From positions 712,537-776,536 of the forward strand of contig NZ_KN322983.1 of NCBI RefSeq assembly GCF_000774145.1: a stretch of 64,000 bases of DNA, written 5' to 3'. The translations under genes were made by a program, and so were the position numbers. The DNA comes from Pseudomonas mediterranea CFBP 5447. Its GTDB lineage: Bacteria > Pseudomonadota > Gammaproteobacteria > Pseudomonadales > Pseudomonadaceae. The notes beneath the pieces were generated by a model, which was given only the letters and a program-made list of their open reading frames with translations, had not been told where the DNA came from and searched no databases. Shown here piece after piece: positions 10,650-19,918 of the stretch (its first letter is position 1; the number at the start of each line of letters is the position of its first letter).

Positions 10650-11330
10650 TTATCCGGCGGTGCGGAACGTCAGGTTGATCCGCTGCGCCCCCAGTCGTGG
10701 ATGCCGGCCGTCCTTGAGCGGCAGCACGCCGTGGTAACGCAGGCGGTCGACGCCGCCCCAGACCACGATGTCGCCATGGAAGAGCGGAACGCGCAAGGTC
10801 TTGTCGCTGCGCTCGAATCCGCCGAACTGGAACACCGCCGGCAGGCCCAGGGACATCGAGACGATGGGGGCAGTGAGGCTGCGTTCGTCCTTGTCCTGAT
10901 GCAACGACATCCGCGCCCCCGGCACGTAGCGGTTGATCAGGCAGGCGTCGGGCTCGAAGTCCTCGAAGTGCGCAGCCCGGGCGGCGGCCTGGGCCAGTTC
11001 GCGGAACAGCGCCGGCATGTCCGGCCAGGGGCGTCCGGTCTGTGGGTCATGGGTGGTGTAGCGATAGCCGCTGCGGTCGGTGGTCCAGCCCAGCGCACCG
11101 CAGCTGCTCAGCGCCACCGACATGGTAAAGCCGCCGGGGGTGACCATCTGCCGGAACGGCGCGGCCTGCAAGACTGTCTCCAGGGCCGGCAGCAACCGCT
11201 CCAGCCAGGGCAGGGCGAAGCCGCGCAGCACGAATGCCTGCTGGCCTATCTGTTCGACCTGGCCGGGTGTCGCCGACGGTTCGTCGGCGAACAGGTCCAG
11301 GGTGATCGGGTTGTCGTCATTGCGCATCAT
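10650..11330 (-). CDS. alkB: Alpha-ketoglutarate-dependent DNA repair dioxygenase AlkB
   Basis: The product has 226 residues. It oxidatively removes methyl groups from 1-methyladenine and 3-methylcytosine in DNA and RNA. The iron ligands are visible as HQDKDE (HxD) and the distal His in RLRYHGVLPL, and the 2-oxoglutarate-binding arginines are in RINLTFR at the end. The substrate lid segment VTPGGFTMSVALSSCGALGW is typical of AlkB. I chose the start at the ATG ATG pair (11330) from family length and a GGGA ten bases upstream. The start overlaps the 3' end of the upstream oxygenase gene by 14 bases, indicating coupled translation. With ada downstream this forms an alkylation-repair group. Confidence 0.93.
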   Translation of the reverse strand: MMRNDDNPITLDLFADEPSATPGQVEQIGQQAFVLRGFALPWLERLLPALETVLQAAPFRQMVTPGGFTMSVALSSCGALGWTTDRSGYRYTTHDPQTGRPWPDMPALFRELAQAAARAAHFEDFEPDACLINRYVPGARMSLHQDKDERSLTAPIVSMSLGLPAVFQFGGFERSDKTLRVPLFHGDIVVWGGVDRLRYHGVLPLKDGRHPRLGAQRINLTFRTAG

Positions 11331-12027
11331 GAAAAATGATTCCCAGGGTGTGCCGTTGGCCGCTGTGCACGCGGCTGACGCCATGGCGCATGTTCACCCG
11401 ATAATAACCGCGAACGCCTCTGACCGGCCGTTGATGCACGGCAAACACCACGGCATCGCCTTGTTTCAGACCGATGACCTGAGGGCGCGACTGCATGCGC
11501 GGGCGTTGTTCTGTGAGTACGAACTGGCCGCCGGTAAAGTCTTGCTCCGGTTCCGACAGCAAGATCGCCACTTGCAATGGAAACACCTGTTCGCCGTACA
11601 GGTCCTGATGCAGGCAGTTGTAATCCTGGGGACCGTATTGCAGCAGCAACGGCGTCGGGCGCTGTTGCCCGGCGTCATGGCAGTGGCGGATGAAATCGCC
11701 GTGCGCGTCGGGGTATCTCACCTCAAGGCCCATGCGTTCGTTCCAGCGGTTCGCCAGGGGCACCAGCAGCGGATACAACGCTTCACGCAGCTGCTGGACG
11801 ATAGCGGGCAACGGGTAGCGGAAATACTGATATTCGCCGCGTCCGAACCCGTGGCGGGCCATGATCACCCGGGAGCGGAACAGCCCGGGCTGCGCGTACA
11901 GGCCGCTGAGCTGTCGGCATTGAGTGGCCGACAGCAGACTGCGGAGTATGCTGCTGCCGTCCTGTTCGAGGCTCTGCTCCAGGGCTGGCCGGTCGATTGC
12001 GTTGATGAACTGGGGCAGAGGAGACAT
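11317..12027 (-). CDS. 2OG-Fe(II) oxygenase paired with alkB
   Basis: The product has 236 residues. It has the double-stranded beta-helix iron ligands: His and Asp in NCLHQDLYGEQVFPLQ and the distal His in MRHGVSRV. An Arg nearby (HSGQRHTLGIIF) presumably binds 2-oxoglutarate. It belongs to the 2OG-Fe(II) oxygenase superfamily commonly annotated as proline hydroxylase-like, and it is found beside ada/alkB in many proteobacteria. The substrate is unproven. The context, a 14-base overlap with alkB, suggests a role in alkylation damage. The ATG at 12027 has AGGA eight bases upstream; the longer frame to 12171 lacks a ribosome site. Confidence 0.83.
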   Translation of the reverse strand: MSPLPQFINAIDRPALEQSLEQDGSSILRSLLSATQCRQLSGLYAQPGLFRSRVIMARHGFGRGEYQYFRYPLPAIVQQLREALYPLLVPLANRWNERMGLEVRYPDAHGDFIRHCHDAGQQRPTPLLLQYGPQDYNCLHQDLYGEQVFPLQVAILLSEPEQDFTGGQFVLTEQRPRMQSRPQVIGLKQGDAVVFAVHQRPVRGVRGYYRVNMRHGVSRVHSGQRHTLGIIFHDAQ

Positions 12028-12177
12028 GGTGACAATCCTGGGGGAAGAGGATTGGTCAGTTTGGTGGATGTCCTGTTGGCCAACACTCCGAATCTTGCTG
12101 TGCGACAGTACCTTGCTCCCTCCCCACAAGAGCAGGGTGGCCTGGCACCCTGTATCTCTTGGGCCACTCAATCGGAG

Positions 12178-12348
12178 TTACAACGCCTTGCTGACCTTGA
12201 CCTCGCTGATCACATCGCCGGATGTTCCATGCATCGCCTCCAGCACTGCCCGGGCTTCTTCCTCGGTACCGGTTTCCAGCTGTGCGAAATCGAATCGGCG
12301 TTCGTCGTTGAGTTTGTACTTGATGACGTATTTGGTTGTCTGGGACAC
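12178..12348 (-). CDS. Small conserved-looking protein, GTG start (56 aa)
   Basis: The frame reads from a GTG at 12348 to a TAA at 12178 and encodes MSQTTKYVIKYKLNDERRFD and onward, ending SEVKVSKAL. An AGGT sits about nine bases upstream. The predicted beta-beta-alpha-beta pattern, with an acidic helix EEEARAVLEAM, resembles a compact cytosolic domain. I do not recognise a family. The frame has normal Pseudomonas codon use and follows the DUF1883 gene by 25 bases on the same strand, so the two are probably co-transcribed. Confidence 0.6.
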   Translation of the reverse strand: MSQTTKYVIKYKLNDERRFDFAQLETGTEEEARAVLEAMHGTSGDVISEVKVSKAL

Positions 12349-12373
12349 GGTTTTACCTATGTGAGCAGGGGAC

Positions 12374-12676
12374 TCAGCTCAGTTTCGAGCTGGAGCGCCG
12401 GACGATTTTGATCTTGTGGGTCAGGGTCGGCTTGCGCGTGACGCTGATGGCCCGGCGGCTGACGGTGTCAATGGTGATGTTCCAGAAACCGGTACTCGGT
12501 GCGGTGATCCGCGCCGGGAACTTATCGAACGCGCCGCCGTGGTACGTGTGGCGTCCGCCATTCTTGAAACTGCGGAAGTTCGCGTCGTTCATCAGGCGAA
12601 TGTTGCACGTCTGGGAGCATTCGATGACGACAATGTCGTCTTCATTGAGGTGCTCGCGTTGGTGGATGAATTTCAT
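12374..12676 (-). CDS. DUF1883 family protein
   Basis: A 100-residue soluble protein, MKFIHQREHLNEDDIVVIEC and onward. It matches the DUF1883 family: a small beta-sandwich with a central FKNGGRHTYHGGAFDKFPARI segment and a basic end (TRKPTLTHKIKIVRR). Two cysteines lie near residue 20. The start has GGAGG four to eight bases upstream. No function is established for the family. It is the first gene of a likely two-gene unit with the 56-residue gene. Confidence 0.82.
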   Translation of the reverse strand: MKFIHQREHLNEDDIVVIECSQTCNIRLMNDANFRSFKNGGRHTYHGGAFDKFPARITAPSTGFWNITIDTVSRRAISVTRKPTLTHKIKIVRRSSSKLS

Positions 12677-12881
12677 GGGCGCCTCCAGAAGGGCTTTTTT
12701 CTACACGCTCGACACGGTAGAGGCTGCAATAATGGGACGCAGTTTATCAGCACCGAGGGTTAAAAGCCGGTCTCCGAACCGGCTTCGCCGATTTAACGCG
12801 ACGGTGCCAAATAAAAAAAGCGCAGGGCTCCGGAGAAAAACGGCTTCTACGCTGTCGGAGGGTCTTTGTCGGAGGAATCAT

Positions 12882-13232
12882 ATGAAGCGTAGTGCGTGGG
12901 TGTTGGCATTGGCCTTGAGTGGATGTGCATCGGTATCGGACATCAACCAGACGCCGCCCACCATGAGCGTTATCTCCGGCAAGAAACCCCACGAATATGC
13001 CAAGTGCGTCGCCGACAAGCTGGCCGACAGTCGCGGCGCATTGCAGATGGAACCCCACAAGAACGGCGTCCGCTTGATCGTCCCCGGCAAACTCTCGAGC
13101 CTGCCGGCAGCGGTGTTCGACATTGACGAACGCTCCAGCGGCAGCAGCATCAAGCTGCATGAAAGCATGTCCAATGTACCGGTGCGTCCGGGTGATGTGC
13201 AGGCTGCGGCCAACGCCTGCATTTCCGGCTGA
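12882..13232 (+). CDS. Small putative lipoprotein
   Basis: The product has 116 residues. A short signal peptide ends in a lipobox (ALSGC), so Cys17 would be lipidated and the protein anchored in the cell envelope. The mature part contains EYAKCVADKLADSRGA with a second cysteine and ends DVQAAANACISG with a third, which could form a disulfide. The ATG at 12882 follows GGAGGAATCAT, an excellent ribosome site. I recognise no specific function. It converges with another lipoprotein gene. Confidence 0.8.
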   Translation: MKRSAWVLALALSGCASVSDINQTPPTMSVISGKKPHEYAKCVADKLADSRGALQMEPHKNGVRLIVPGKLSSLPAAVFDIDERSSGSSIKLHESMSNVPVRPGDVQAAANACISG

Positions 13233-13257
13233 GCAATGTATCAGCTCCGGCCTGACC

Positions 13258-13539
13258 TTACTTGCACACCACCACGACACTGCGGCTGGTGAAGTTGCCG
13301 ACATTCACGCCCAGGGTCTTGTCGCTTTCATTGGCCTGGGGCGTTCCGTCGGTGCCGACGATACGGTAGCCGGTGCCGGCGCAGGAGGCATCGGCCTTTT
13401 CATAGCAGGCGGCCCAGGAATTGGCTTCGCCTGAACAGTCGATGGTCAGGCCCTGCTCGCCGTTGGCCAGGTAGGTACTTTCCGTCGAGGCACAACCCGC
13501 CAGGGCCAGGACCGTAAACAGCGCCAGATAAGTTTTCAT
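13258..13539 (-). CDS. Small cysteine-containing lipoprotein
   Basis: The product has 93 residues: signal peptide MKTYLALFTVLALAGC with a clear lipobox (LAGC, Cys16), then a mature domain with four more cysteines (DCSGEAN, AACYEK, ASCAGTG and the terminal VVVVCK). Their even spacing suggests two disulfides in the periplasm. The pattern is seen in small Pseudomonas envelope lipoproteins of unknown role. It converges with the neighbouring lipoprotein gene, leaving 25 bases between stops. Confidence 0.8.
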   Translation of the reverse strand: MKTYLALFTVLALAGCASTESTYLANGEQGLTIDCSGEANSWAACYEKADASCAGTGYRIVGTDGTPQANESDKTLGVNVGNFTSRSVVVVCK

Positions 13540-13655
13540 GGTGTGGTCGTCGCAAGGGAAGGGATAGCGCGAGGTTATAGCGAATGGTCATTTCGGTACA
13601 GATAAACAACAGGCCTGCGCCACTGCCACAAGGCAATTGACCCAGGCCTGTCCGG

Positions 13656-13871
13656 TCATTTCTTGCGTCGATCGTTGCGTGCTGGAGCTTTTTCGCGCTC
13701 CTTGGCGGTGGGCGCAGGGCGCTCATCCTGGAACACCGCAGCCACTTCCACCGCCATGGTCTTGGTGGGCAAGGGACCGGCAACCTGTTCGCCATGGTAA
13801 TTGACAATCCACCACTGGCCGTCCTTGTCCTGACTGACCGAATAACCGTTTGCGTTTCGTGTTGCCGACAT
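13656..13871 (-). CDS. Small hypothetical protein
   Basis: A 71-residue protein, MSATRNANGYSVSQDKDGQW and onward. The first 45 residues look like a three-stranded sheet with aromatic residues (QWWIVNYHGEQVAGPLPTK), and the last 25 are a highly basic tail (AKEREKAPARNDRRKK) that could contact nucleic acid. This is inference only; I do not recognise the family. There is no signal peptide. Confidence 0.6.
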   Translation of the reverse strand: MSATRNANGYSVSQDKDGQWWIVNYHGEQVAGPLPTKTMAVEVAAVFQDERPAPTAKEREKAPARNDRRKK

Positions 13872-14105
13872 CTAGCTGCCTCGTTGGCGGGATCAAGGGC
13901 GCCATGATACGCCAAATGCACGCAAACGGTGCCAGCGGGCTTGCCGTTGGACCGTTGAACCCCCGAAACGAAAGGCGATTGAACTATCCGCCGGTTTATT
14001 TCTCTATGATGGCATCGGTTGGCCAGCGCAGGCATTGTAAGGTGCCCGCGGCCTGATTAGACTGCGCCGAAACTCGTCGTACACACCGCCTTTTAAAGGA
14101 TTCAT

Positions 14106-14945
14106 ATGATCAAGAAATGCTTGTTCCCTGCAGCCGGTTACGGTACTCGCTTCCTGCCAGCGACTAAGGCCATGCCCAAAGAAATGCTGCCGGTGGTGAA
14201 CAAGCCACTGATCCAGTACGGTGTCGAAGAAGCCCTCGATGCGGGCCTGAATGAAATATCCATCGTGACCGGCCGTGGCAAGCGCGCGCTGGAAGACCAT
14301 TTCGACATCAGCTATGAGCTGGAAAACCAGATCAAGGGCACCGACAAGGAAAAGTACCTGGTCGGTATCCGCAAACTGCTGGATGAATGTTCGTTCTCCT
14401 ACACCCGCCAGACTGAAATGAAAGGCCTGGGCCACGCGATCCTGACCGGCCGCCCATTGATCGGCGACGAACCCTTCGCCGTGGTGCTGGCGGACGACCT
14501 GTGCGTCAACCTGGAAGGCGACGGCGTGCTGACCCAGATGGTCAAGCTCTACAAGCAATTCCGCTGCTCCATCGTGGCGATCCAGGAAGTCGATCCGCAG
14601 GAAACCAACAAGTACGGCGTGATCGCCGGCGAAATGATCCGCGACGACATCTATCGCGTGCACAGCATGGTTGAAAAGCCGAAGCCTGAAGACGCTCCGT
14701 CGAACCTGGCGATCATCGGTCGCTACATCCTCACGCCGGACATCTTCGACCTGATCGAACAGACCGAACCAGGCAAGGGTGGTGAAATCCAGATCACCGA
14801 CGCCCTGATGAAACAGGCCCAGAACGGCTGCGTCATGGCCTACAAGTTCAAGGGCAAGCGTTTCGACTGCGGTGGCGCCGAAGGCTATATCGACGCGACC
14901 AACTTCTGCTTCGAGAACTTCTACAAGACCGGCAAGGCTTACTGA
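14106..14945 (+). CDS. galU: UTP-glucose-1-phosphate uridylyltransferase GalU
   Basis: The product has 279 residues, the standard length. It forms UDP-glucose from UTP and glucose 1-phosphate, feeding LPS, exopolysaccharide and trehalose synthesis. The nucleotide-binding N terminus is FPAAGYGTRFLPATKAMPKE. The VVLADDLC strand holds the metal Asp, and VEKPKPEDAPSNLAIIGRYI and KFKGKRFDCGGAEGYIDATN line the sugar site. The ATG follows AAAGGATTCAT. A strong intrinsic terminator follows immediately, so it is monocistronic at the 3' end. The 234 bases before it hold its promoter region and no other gene. Confidence 0.97.
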   Translation: MIKKCLFPAAGYGTRFLPATKAMPKEMLPVVNKPLIQYGVEEALDAGLNEISIVTGRGKRALEDHFDISYELENQIKGTDKEKYLVGIRKLLDECSFSYTRQTEMKGLGHAILTGRPLIGDEPFAVVLADDLCVNLEGDGVLTQMVKLYKQFRCSIVAIQEVDPQETNKYGVIAGEMIRDDIYRVHSMVEKPKPEDAPSNLAIIGRYILTPDIFDLIEQTEPGKGGEIQITDALMKQAQNGCVMAYKFKGKRFDCGGAEGYIDATNFCFENFYKTGKAY

Positions 14946-14961
14946 TAGCCCGCCGCGACTG

Positions 14962-14996
14962 AAAAAACGCCCCGACTGGTTCGGGGCGTTTTTTTT
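14962..14996 (+). terminator. Rho-independent terminator of galU
   Basis: ACGCCCCGA - CTGGT - TCGGGGCGT forms a nine-base-pair GC-rich stem followed by eight T residues, 20 bases after the galU stop. Confidence 0.93.
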
Positions 14997-15029
14997 GGGG
15001 TAAGAATATTGCCACGGCTGGCATAGAAC

Positions 15030-15168
15030 CCTGTGGCGAGGGGATTTATCCCCGCTGGGCTGCGCAGCAGCCCCAAAAGCAACCGGCTCAATCTGCCTGA
15101 CACACCCAAGTCGCCTGGTTTTAGGGCTGCTTCGCAGCCCAGCGGGGATAAATCCCCTCGCCACAGGA
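15030..15168. repeat. REP element, family C
   Basis: Long inverted repeat with core CTGTGGCGAGGGGATTTATC at the left and its complement at the right. Inner arms (GGGCTGCGCAGCAGCCC and TTAGGGCTGCTTCGCAGCCC) carry their own small hairpins. It is the only copy of this core in the window and fills most of the 342-base gap between galU and gor. Confidence 0.88.
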
Positions 15169-15287
15169 TCCGCGCTCGGTTTGATTAAGCTCACCCTGGC
15201 ATTTTCAATTTCCGCCCCCATAACGCACCCAACGCTGACCCGTCTGGAAACAGCGGGTATGCTGGTGGCCTGCCAAAGGAGAGAGTA

Positions 15288-16643
15288 ATGGCCTACGATT
15301 TTGACCTGTATGTGATTGGTGCCGGTTCCGGTGGAGTGCGGGCTGCGCGGTTCGCCGCCGGTTTTGGCGCCAGGGTGGCCGTGGCGGAGAGCCGCTACCT
15401 GGGCGGTACGTGCGTGAACGTCGGTTGCGTGCCGAAGAAGCTGCTGGTCTATGGCGCGCATTATGCCGAAGACTTCGAGCAGGCTTCGGCCTACGGCTGG
15501 TCGGCGGGGGAGGCGAATTTCGACTGGGCCACGCTGATTGCCAACAAGGATCGGGAGATCAACCGCCTCAACGGCATCTATCGCAACCTGCTGGTCAACA
15601 GCGGCGTGGCGTTGCATGAGGGCCATGCGAAGATCACCGGCCCCCATGAGGTGGAGATCAACGGCCAGCGTCATACCGCCGAGCACATTCTGGTCGCCAC
15701 CGGTGGCTGGCCGGTCATCCCGCAGATTCCAGGGCGCGAGCATGCCATCAGTTCCAACGAGGCTTTTTTCCTCAAGGAACTGCCCAAGCGCGTGCTGGTG
15801 GTGGGCGGTGGCTACATCGCGGTGGAGTTCGCCGGGATTTTCCACGGCATGGGCGCGCAGACGTCCCTGCTGTATCGCGGCGAGCTGTTCCTGCGCGGCT
15901 TTGACGGTGCAGTGCGCAAGCACCTGGCCGAAGAGCTGACGCGCCGCGGCCTGGACCTGCAGTTCAATGCCGATATCCAACGCATCGACAAGCAGGCCGA
16001 TGGCAGCCTGGAAGTGACCCTCAAGGACGGTCGTACGCTGATGACCGATTGCGTCTTCTACGCCACCGGACGGCGGCCGATGCTCGACAACCTCGGCCTG
16101 GAGAACACCGCCGTCGCGTTGGACGAGAAAGGTTTTGTAAAGGTCAATGAAAAATACGAGACCACCGAGCCGTCGATCCTTGCCATTGGCGATGTGATCG
16201 GTCGCGTACAACTGACCCCCGTGGCCCTGGCCGAGGGCATGGCGGTGGCGCGGCGTCTGTTCAAGCCCGAGCAGTACCGGCTGGTGGACTACCGGATGAT
16301 TCCTACGGCGGTGTTCAGCCTGCCGAACATCGGCACGGTCGGCCTGACCGAAGAACAGGCCAGGGAAGAGGGGCATGAGGTGCAGATTTTCGAAAGCCGT
16401 TTCCGGCCGATGAAGCTGAGCCTGACCGAGTGCCAGGAGCGCACGCTGATGAAGCTGGTGGTGGATGCCCGGACCGACAAGGTCCTGGGTTGCCATATGG
16501 TCGGCCCGGACGCCGGGGAAATTGTCCAGGGCCTGGCCATCGCCCTCAAGGCGGGCGCCAGCAAGCGCGACTTTGACGAAACCATTGGTGTGCACCCTAC
16601 CGCCGCCGAAGAGTTCGTCACCATGCGTACACCTGCGGCCTGA
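15288..16643 (+). CDS. gor: Glutathione-disulfide reductase
   Basis: The product has 451 residues. It is a FAD- and NADPH-dependent homodimer that reduces GSSG to 2 GSH in the cytosol. The FAD motif is [17 protein letters not shown], the redox-active disulfide is [13 protein letters not shown], the NADPH motif is [17 protein letters not shown], and the dimer-interface catalytic pair is HPTAAEEF near the end. All key residues are present and the length is normal. The ATG at 15288 follows AGGAGAGAGTA. It stands alone, with a terminator nine bases after the stop. Confidence 0.96.
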   Translation: MAYDFDLYVIGAGSGGVRAARFAAGFGARVAVAESRYLGGTCVNVGCVPKKLLVYGAHYAEDFEQASAYGWSAGEANFDWATLIANKDREINRLNGIYRNLLVNSGVALHEGHAKITGPHEVEINGQRHTAEHILVATGGWPVIPQIPGREHAISSNEAFFLKELPKRVLVVGGGYIAVEFAGIFHGMGAQTSLLYRGELFLRGFDGAVRKHLAEELTRRGLDLQFNADIQRIDKQADGSLEVTLKDGRTLMTDCVFYATGRRPMLDNLGLENTAVALDEKGFVKVNEKYETTEPSILAIGDVIGRVQLTPVALAEGMAVARRLFKPEQYRLVDYRMIPTAVFSLPNIGTVGLTEEQAREEGHEVQIFESRFRPMKLSLTECQERTLMKLVVDARTDKVLGCHMVGPDAGEIVQGLAIALKAGASKRDFDETIGVHPTAAEEFVTMRTPAA

Positions 16644-16652
16644 CGCTGTTGT

Positions 16653-16692
16653 GTAGAAGCTGCCGGGCTGTGGCAGCTTCTACAGATTTTTT
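16653..16692 (+). terminator. Rho-independent terminator of gor
   Basis: GTAGAAGCTGCC - GGGCTGT - GGCAGCTTCTAC is a perfect 12-base-pair stem followed by AGATTTTTT. Confidence 0.92.
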
Positions 16693-16816
16693 CTATCTAT
16701 ACGGTTCCCTGATAGCCAAAACCAATTATTCGCATCAGCTTTGCCAATGAGCCAGCTTGGGAATGAATGGGTAAGCTTCCCTCCATCAACTTTTCAACCC
16801 TGATGGAGAAACATCG

Positions 16817-17380
16817 ATGCCTATCATCAACAGCCAAGTTAAACCGTTCAAAGCTACCGCATTCAAAAACGGCGCTTTCGTCGAAGTGTCGGACGCCGAC
16901 CTGAAAGGCAAGTGGTCTGTCGTGTTCTTCTACCCGGCTGACTTCACCTTCGTTTGCCCAACCGAGCTGGAAGACCTGGCCGACAACTACGCCGAATTCC
17001 AGAAGCTGGGCGTCGAGATCTACAGCGTGTCCACCGACACTCACTTTGCCCACGCTGCCTGGCACAACACTTCGCCAGCCATCGGCAAGATCCAGTACAC
17101 CATGATCGGCGACCCGACCCTGACCATCTCCCGCAACTTCGACGTGCTGATCGAAGAAGCTGGCTTGGCTGACCGCGGTACTTTCGTGATCAACCCAGAA
17201 GGTCAGATCAAAATCGTCGAAATCAACGACGGCGGTGTAGGCCGTGACGCTTCCGAGCTGCTGCGCAAGATCAAGGCCGCCCAGTACGTCGCCGCTCACC
17301 CTGGCGAAGTCTGCCCAGCCAAGTGGAAAGAAGGCGAGGCCACCCTGGCTCCGTCCCTGGACCTGGTCGGCAAGATCTAA
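16817..17380 (+). CDS. ahpC: Alkyl hydroperoxide reductase subunit C (typical 2-Cys peroxiredoxin)
   Basis: The product has 187 residues. It reduces hydrogen peroxide and organic hydroperoxides in the cytosol. The peroxidatic Cys47 is in DFTFVCPTE and the resolving Cys166 in GEVCPAKW. The [14 protein letters not shown] stretch and C-terminal YF-less end ([11 protein letters not shown]) follow AhpC of the E. coli type. Codon use is strongly biased to preferred codons, as expected for an abundant protein. A start-proximal GGAG (TGATGGAGAAACATCG) lies upstream. ahpF follows after a terminator, so ahpF expression may rely on read-through or a separate start. The 130 bases upstream contain ATAG/CAAT spaced half-sites loosely like an OxyR site, which I do not consider proven. 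Confidence 0.97.
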   Translation: MPIINSQVKPFKATAFKNGAFVEVSDADLKGKWSVVFFYPADFTFVCPTELEDLADNYAEFQKLGVEIYSVSTDTHFAHAAWHNTSPAIGKIQYTMIGDPTLTISRNFDVLIEEAGLADRGTFVINPEGQIKIVEINDGGVGRDASELLRKIKAAQYVAAHPGEVCPAKWKEGEATLAPSLDLVGKI

Positions 17381-17439
17381 GTCCATGCGTCATCCGAGGG
17401 CGATCAGCTCTTGATCAAGTAAGCCGCTTCGCCCCCAAA

Positions 17440-17475
17440 AACGCCCGGGCGAGATTCGCTCGGGCGTTGTTTTTT
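17440..17475 (+). terminator. Terminator between ahpC and ahpF
   Basis: AACGCCCGGGCGA - GAT - TCGCTCGGGCGTT pairs with a single mismatch and is followed by GTTTTTT. It probably makes ahpC transcript far more abundant than the ahpF read-through. Confidence 0.9.
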
Positions 17476-17504
17476 CTGAAATTCAAAAAATGGAAATCGC
17501 CCGT

Positions 17505-19067
17505 ATGTTGGACGCCAATCTTAAAGCTCAGTTGAAGTCATATCTGGAACGGGTCACCCAACCGATCGAGATCGTTGCATCCCTCGACGACGGTGCGAAA
17601 TCCCAGGAAATGCTGGCGCTGCTCAAAGACATTGCCAGTCTCTCCACCCAGATCACCTTGCTCGACAACGGCACCGATGCGCGCAAGCCATCGTTCTCGT
17701 TGAACCGCCCGGGAGCCGATATCAGCCTGCGTTTCGCCGGTATCCCCATGGGCCACGAATTCACTTCGCTGGTGCTGGCCTTGCTGCAAGTCGGCGGTCA
17801 CCCTTCAAAGGCCAGTGTCGAAGTCATTGAACAGATCCGCGCCCTTGAAGGCGAGTTCAACTTCGAGACTTATTTCTCGCTGTCGTGCCAGAACTGCCCG
17901 GACGTGGTCCAGGCGCTGAACCTGATGGCGGTGCTGAATCCGAACATCCGCCACGTCGCCATCGACGGCGCGCTGTTCCAGGCCGAGGTCGACGAACGTC
18001 AGATCATGGCCGTGCCGAGCATCTACCTGAACGGTGTGAACTTCGGTCAGGGCCGCATGGGCCTGGAAGAGATTCTCGCCAAGATCGACACCAGCGGCAT
18101 CGAACGCCAGGCCGAAAAAATCAGCGCCAAGGATGCCTTCGATGTGTTGGTGGTCGGCGGTGGCCCGGCCGGTGCATCGGCGGCGATCTATGCGGCCCGT
18201 AAAGGCATCCGCACCGGCGTAGCGGCCGAACGCTTCGGCGGGCAAGTACTCGATACCATGGCCATCGAGAACTTCATTTCGGTCCAGGAAACCGAAGGGC
18301 CGAAACTGGCCGTGGCCCTGGAAGAGCACGTCAAGCAATACGACGTGGACATCATGAACCTGCAGCGTGCCGATGCGCTGGTGCCGGGCACGGACGGCGC
18401 ACTGCACGAAGTCCGGTTCGCCAGCGGTGCGCGCCTCAAGGCCAAGACCGTGATCCTGGCGACCGGTGCCCGCTGGCGTGAAATGAATGTGCCGGGCGAG
18501 CAGCAATACCGGAACAAGGGCGTGGCGTACTGCCCGCACTGTGACGGTCCGCTGTTCAAGGGCAAGCGCGTGGCGGTGATCGGCGGGGGCAACTCCGGCG
18601 TCGAAGCAGCCATCGACCTGGCCGGCATCGTCGCCCATGTCACCTTGCTGGAATTCGATGTGCAACTGCGCGCCGACGCAGTGTTGCAGCGCAAGCTGCA
18701 CAGCTTGCCGAACGTGACGGTGATCACCAATGCCCAGACCACCGAAGTGACGGGCGACGGTCAGAAGGTCAACGGCCTGCGCTACAAGGATCGTCCGAGC
18801 GGTGAAGTGCTGGACGTGGCGTTGGAGGGGATCTTCGTGCAGATCGGCCTGTTGCCCAACACCGATTGGCTCAAAGGTACCGTCGAATTGTCACCGCGTG
18901 GCGAGATCATCGTCGACGCCCGGGGTGAAACCTCCATTCCCGGCGTGTTCGCCGCCGGCGATGTGACCACCGTGCCGTACAAGCAGATCGTGATCGCCGT
19001 AGGCGAGGGGGCCAAGGCTTCGTTGAGCGCTTTCGACCATCTGATCCGTACCTCCGCGCCGGCATAA
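17505..19067 (+). CDS. ahpF: Alkyl hydroperoxide reductase subunit F
   Basis: The product has 520 residues. It is the flavoprotein that recharges AhpC using NADH or NADPH. The N-terminal thioredoxin-like pair carries the CxxC of [16 protein letters not shown] near residue 129. The FAD motif is [21 protein letters not shown], the second redox centre is [12 protein letters not shown], and the pyridine-nucleotide motif is [19 protein letters not shown]. The end, [19 protein letters not shown], completes the FAD site. I chose the ATG at 17505 ([14 protein letters not shown]), matching the E. coli start, with GGAAA nine bases upstream; an in-frame ATG five codons earlier is less likely. Confidence 0.96.
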   Translation: MLDANLKAQLKSYLERVTQPIEIVASLDDGAKSQEMLALLKDIASLSTQITLLDNGTDARKPSFSLNRPGADISLRFAGIPMGHEFTSLVLALLQVGGHPSKASVEVIEQIRALEGEFNFETYFSLSCQNCPDVVQALNLMAVLNPNIRHVAIDGALFQAEVDERQIMAVPSIYLNGVNFGQGRMGLEEILAKIDTSGIERQAEKISAKDAFDVLVVGGGPAGASAAIYAARKGIRTGVAAERFGGQVLDTMAIENFISVQETEGPKLAVALEEHVKQYDVDIMNLQRADALVPGTDGALHEVRFASGARLKAKTVILATGARWREMNVPGEQQYRNKGVAYCPHCDGPLFKGKRVAVIGGGNSGVEAAIDLAGIVAHVTLLEFDVQLRADAVLQRKLHSLPNVTVITNAQTTEVTGDGQKVNGLRYKDRPSGEVLDVALEGIFVQIGLLPNTDWLKGTVELSPRGEIIVDARGETSIPGVFAAGDVTTVPYKQIVIAVGEGAKASLSAFDHLIRTSAPA

Positions 19068-19086
19068 GCAGCCACGGGCTGGAAAA

Positions 19087-19121
19087 ACAAAACCCCATGG
19101 GCCTGGCCCATGGGGTTTTTT
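19087..19121 (+). terminator. Terminator of ahpF
   Basis: AACCCCATGGGCC and GGCCCATGGGGTT form a 13-base-pair near-perfect stem, flanked by A-rich and T-rich runs, so it could act in both directions. Confidence 0.9.
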
Positions 19122-19149
19122 ATTGAGCTTTCATATCCACCGCCGAGCC

Positions 19150-19206
19150 CTGTGGGAGCGAGCCTGCTCGCGATGGCGAGCCTGCTCGCGCAGGCTCGCT
19201 CCCACA
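19150..19206. repeat. REP element, family A, short-spacer form
   Basis: Two inverted family A cores have almost no spacer and an internal partial duplication of GCGAGCCTGCTCGCG. It lies between the convergent ahpF and gloA. Confidence 0.85.
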
Positions 19207-19223
19207 TGAGGGCAAGGTGAACC

Positions 19224-19745
19224 TTAGAGCGGCGCAGGCTGGATGATCTCGACCCAGTAGCCATCCGGGTCCTTGATGAACGCCAGGCTTTTCATGCGAC
19301 CGTCGCTCAGGCGCTTCTGGAAGTCACAGCCCAACGCTTCGAAGCGCTCGCAGGCGGCGACTACATCCGGTACCGAGATGCAGATGTGACCGAACCCGCG
19401 CGGATCGGTGTTGCCGTTGTGGTAAGCGAATGCCGGGTCGCTTTCGGTACCGTGGTTGTGGGTCAGTTCCAGGATGCCGGGGATCGATTTCATCCACTCG
19501 GTGCGTGCCGCGGCGTCCGCCGGAATCTGGCGCTTGTCCACCAGGGCGAGGAAGTACAGGCTGAACTCGGCTTCAGGGAAGTCGCGTTTTTCCACCAGCG
19601 AGAAGCCCAGGACGCGGGTATAGAAATCCAGGGATCTGGTAATGTCCTTGACCCGCAACATGGTGTGGTTGAAGACGAAGTGGGTCGTGGCGGCGTCAGG
19701 TTGGGCGGTGACGCCCGGGAAAGTGTCGAGTTCGTGCAGGCTCAT
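19224..19745 (-). CDS. gloA: Lactoylglutathione lyase (glyoxalase I)
   Basis: The product has 173 residues. It converts the hemithioacetal of methylglyoxal and glutathione to S-lactoylglutathione. The two halves of the vicinal-oxygen-chelate fold start [20 protein letters not shown] (metal His) and [20 protein letters not shown] (metal His). The glutamates lie in ILELTHNHG and YWVEIIQP. The length places it in the longer, eukaryote-like class found in pseudomonads. I chose the ATG at 19745 ([11 protein letters not shown]), with GGAGG four bases upstream; the frame extends to 19772 without a better site. Confidence 0.94.
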   Translation of the reverse strand: MSLHELDTFPGVTAQPDAATTHFVFNHTMLRVKDITRSLDFYTRVLGFSLVEKRDFPEAEFSLYFLALVDKRQIPADAAARTEWMKSIPGILELTHNHGTESDPAFAYHNGNTDPRGFGHICISVPDVVAACERFEALGCDFQKRLSDGRMKSLAFIKDPDGYWVEIIQPAPL

Positions 19746-19918
19746 GGGCCCTCCGGAAAATAAGTGGGGCAAACGACGTCGCAGGGCTTGGCGCGACGGT
19801 TCTGTGGCTTGCGTCAGACATGATACGCAGAGGCCGCGGCATCGCCAAACCGTGCGCGGCTATTGCCTGGTCATGCGGTGAGCTTCAGACTTCGCGATTC
19901 GTCCTTGAGTGAAGTGCA

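Noticed and set aside
12764..12785. A hairpin AAGCCGGT-CTCCGA-ACCGGCTT as a terminator
   Set aside because: The stem is good, but there is no T-run on either strand.
14004..16595. An 863-codon open frame on the minus strand across galU and gor
   Set aside because: It is the antisense shadow of two clear enzymes in a high-GC genome. Its translation has no family-like blocks and crosses the galU terminator and a REP element.
16700..16760. An OxyR-like site in front of ahpC
   Set aside because: ATAG/CAAT half-sites are present, but their spacing does not match the known consensus well enough to annotate.
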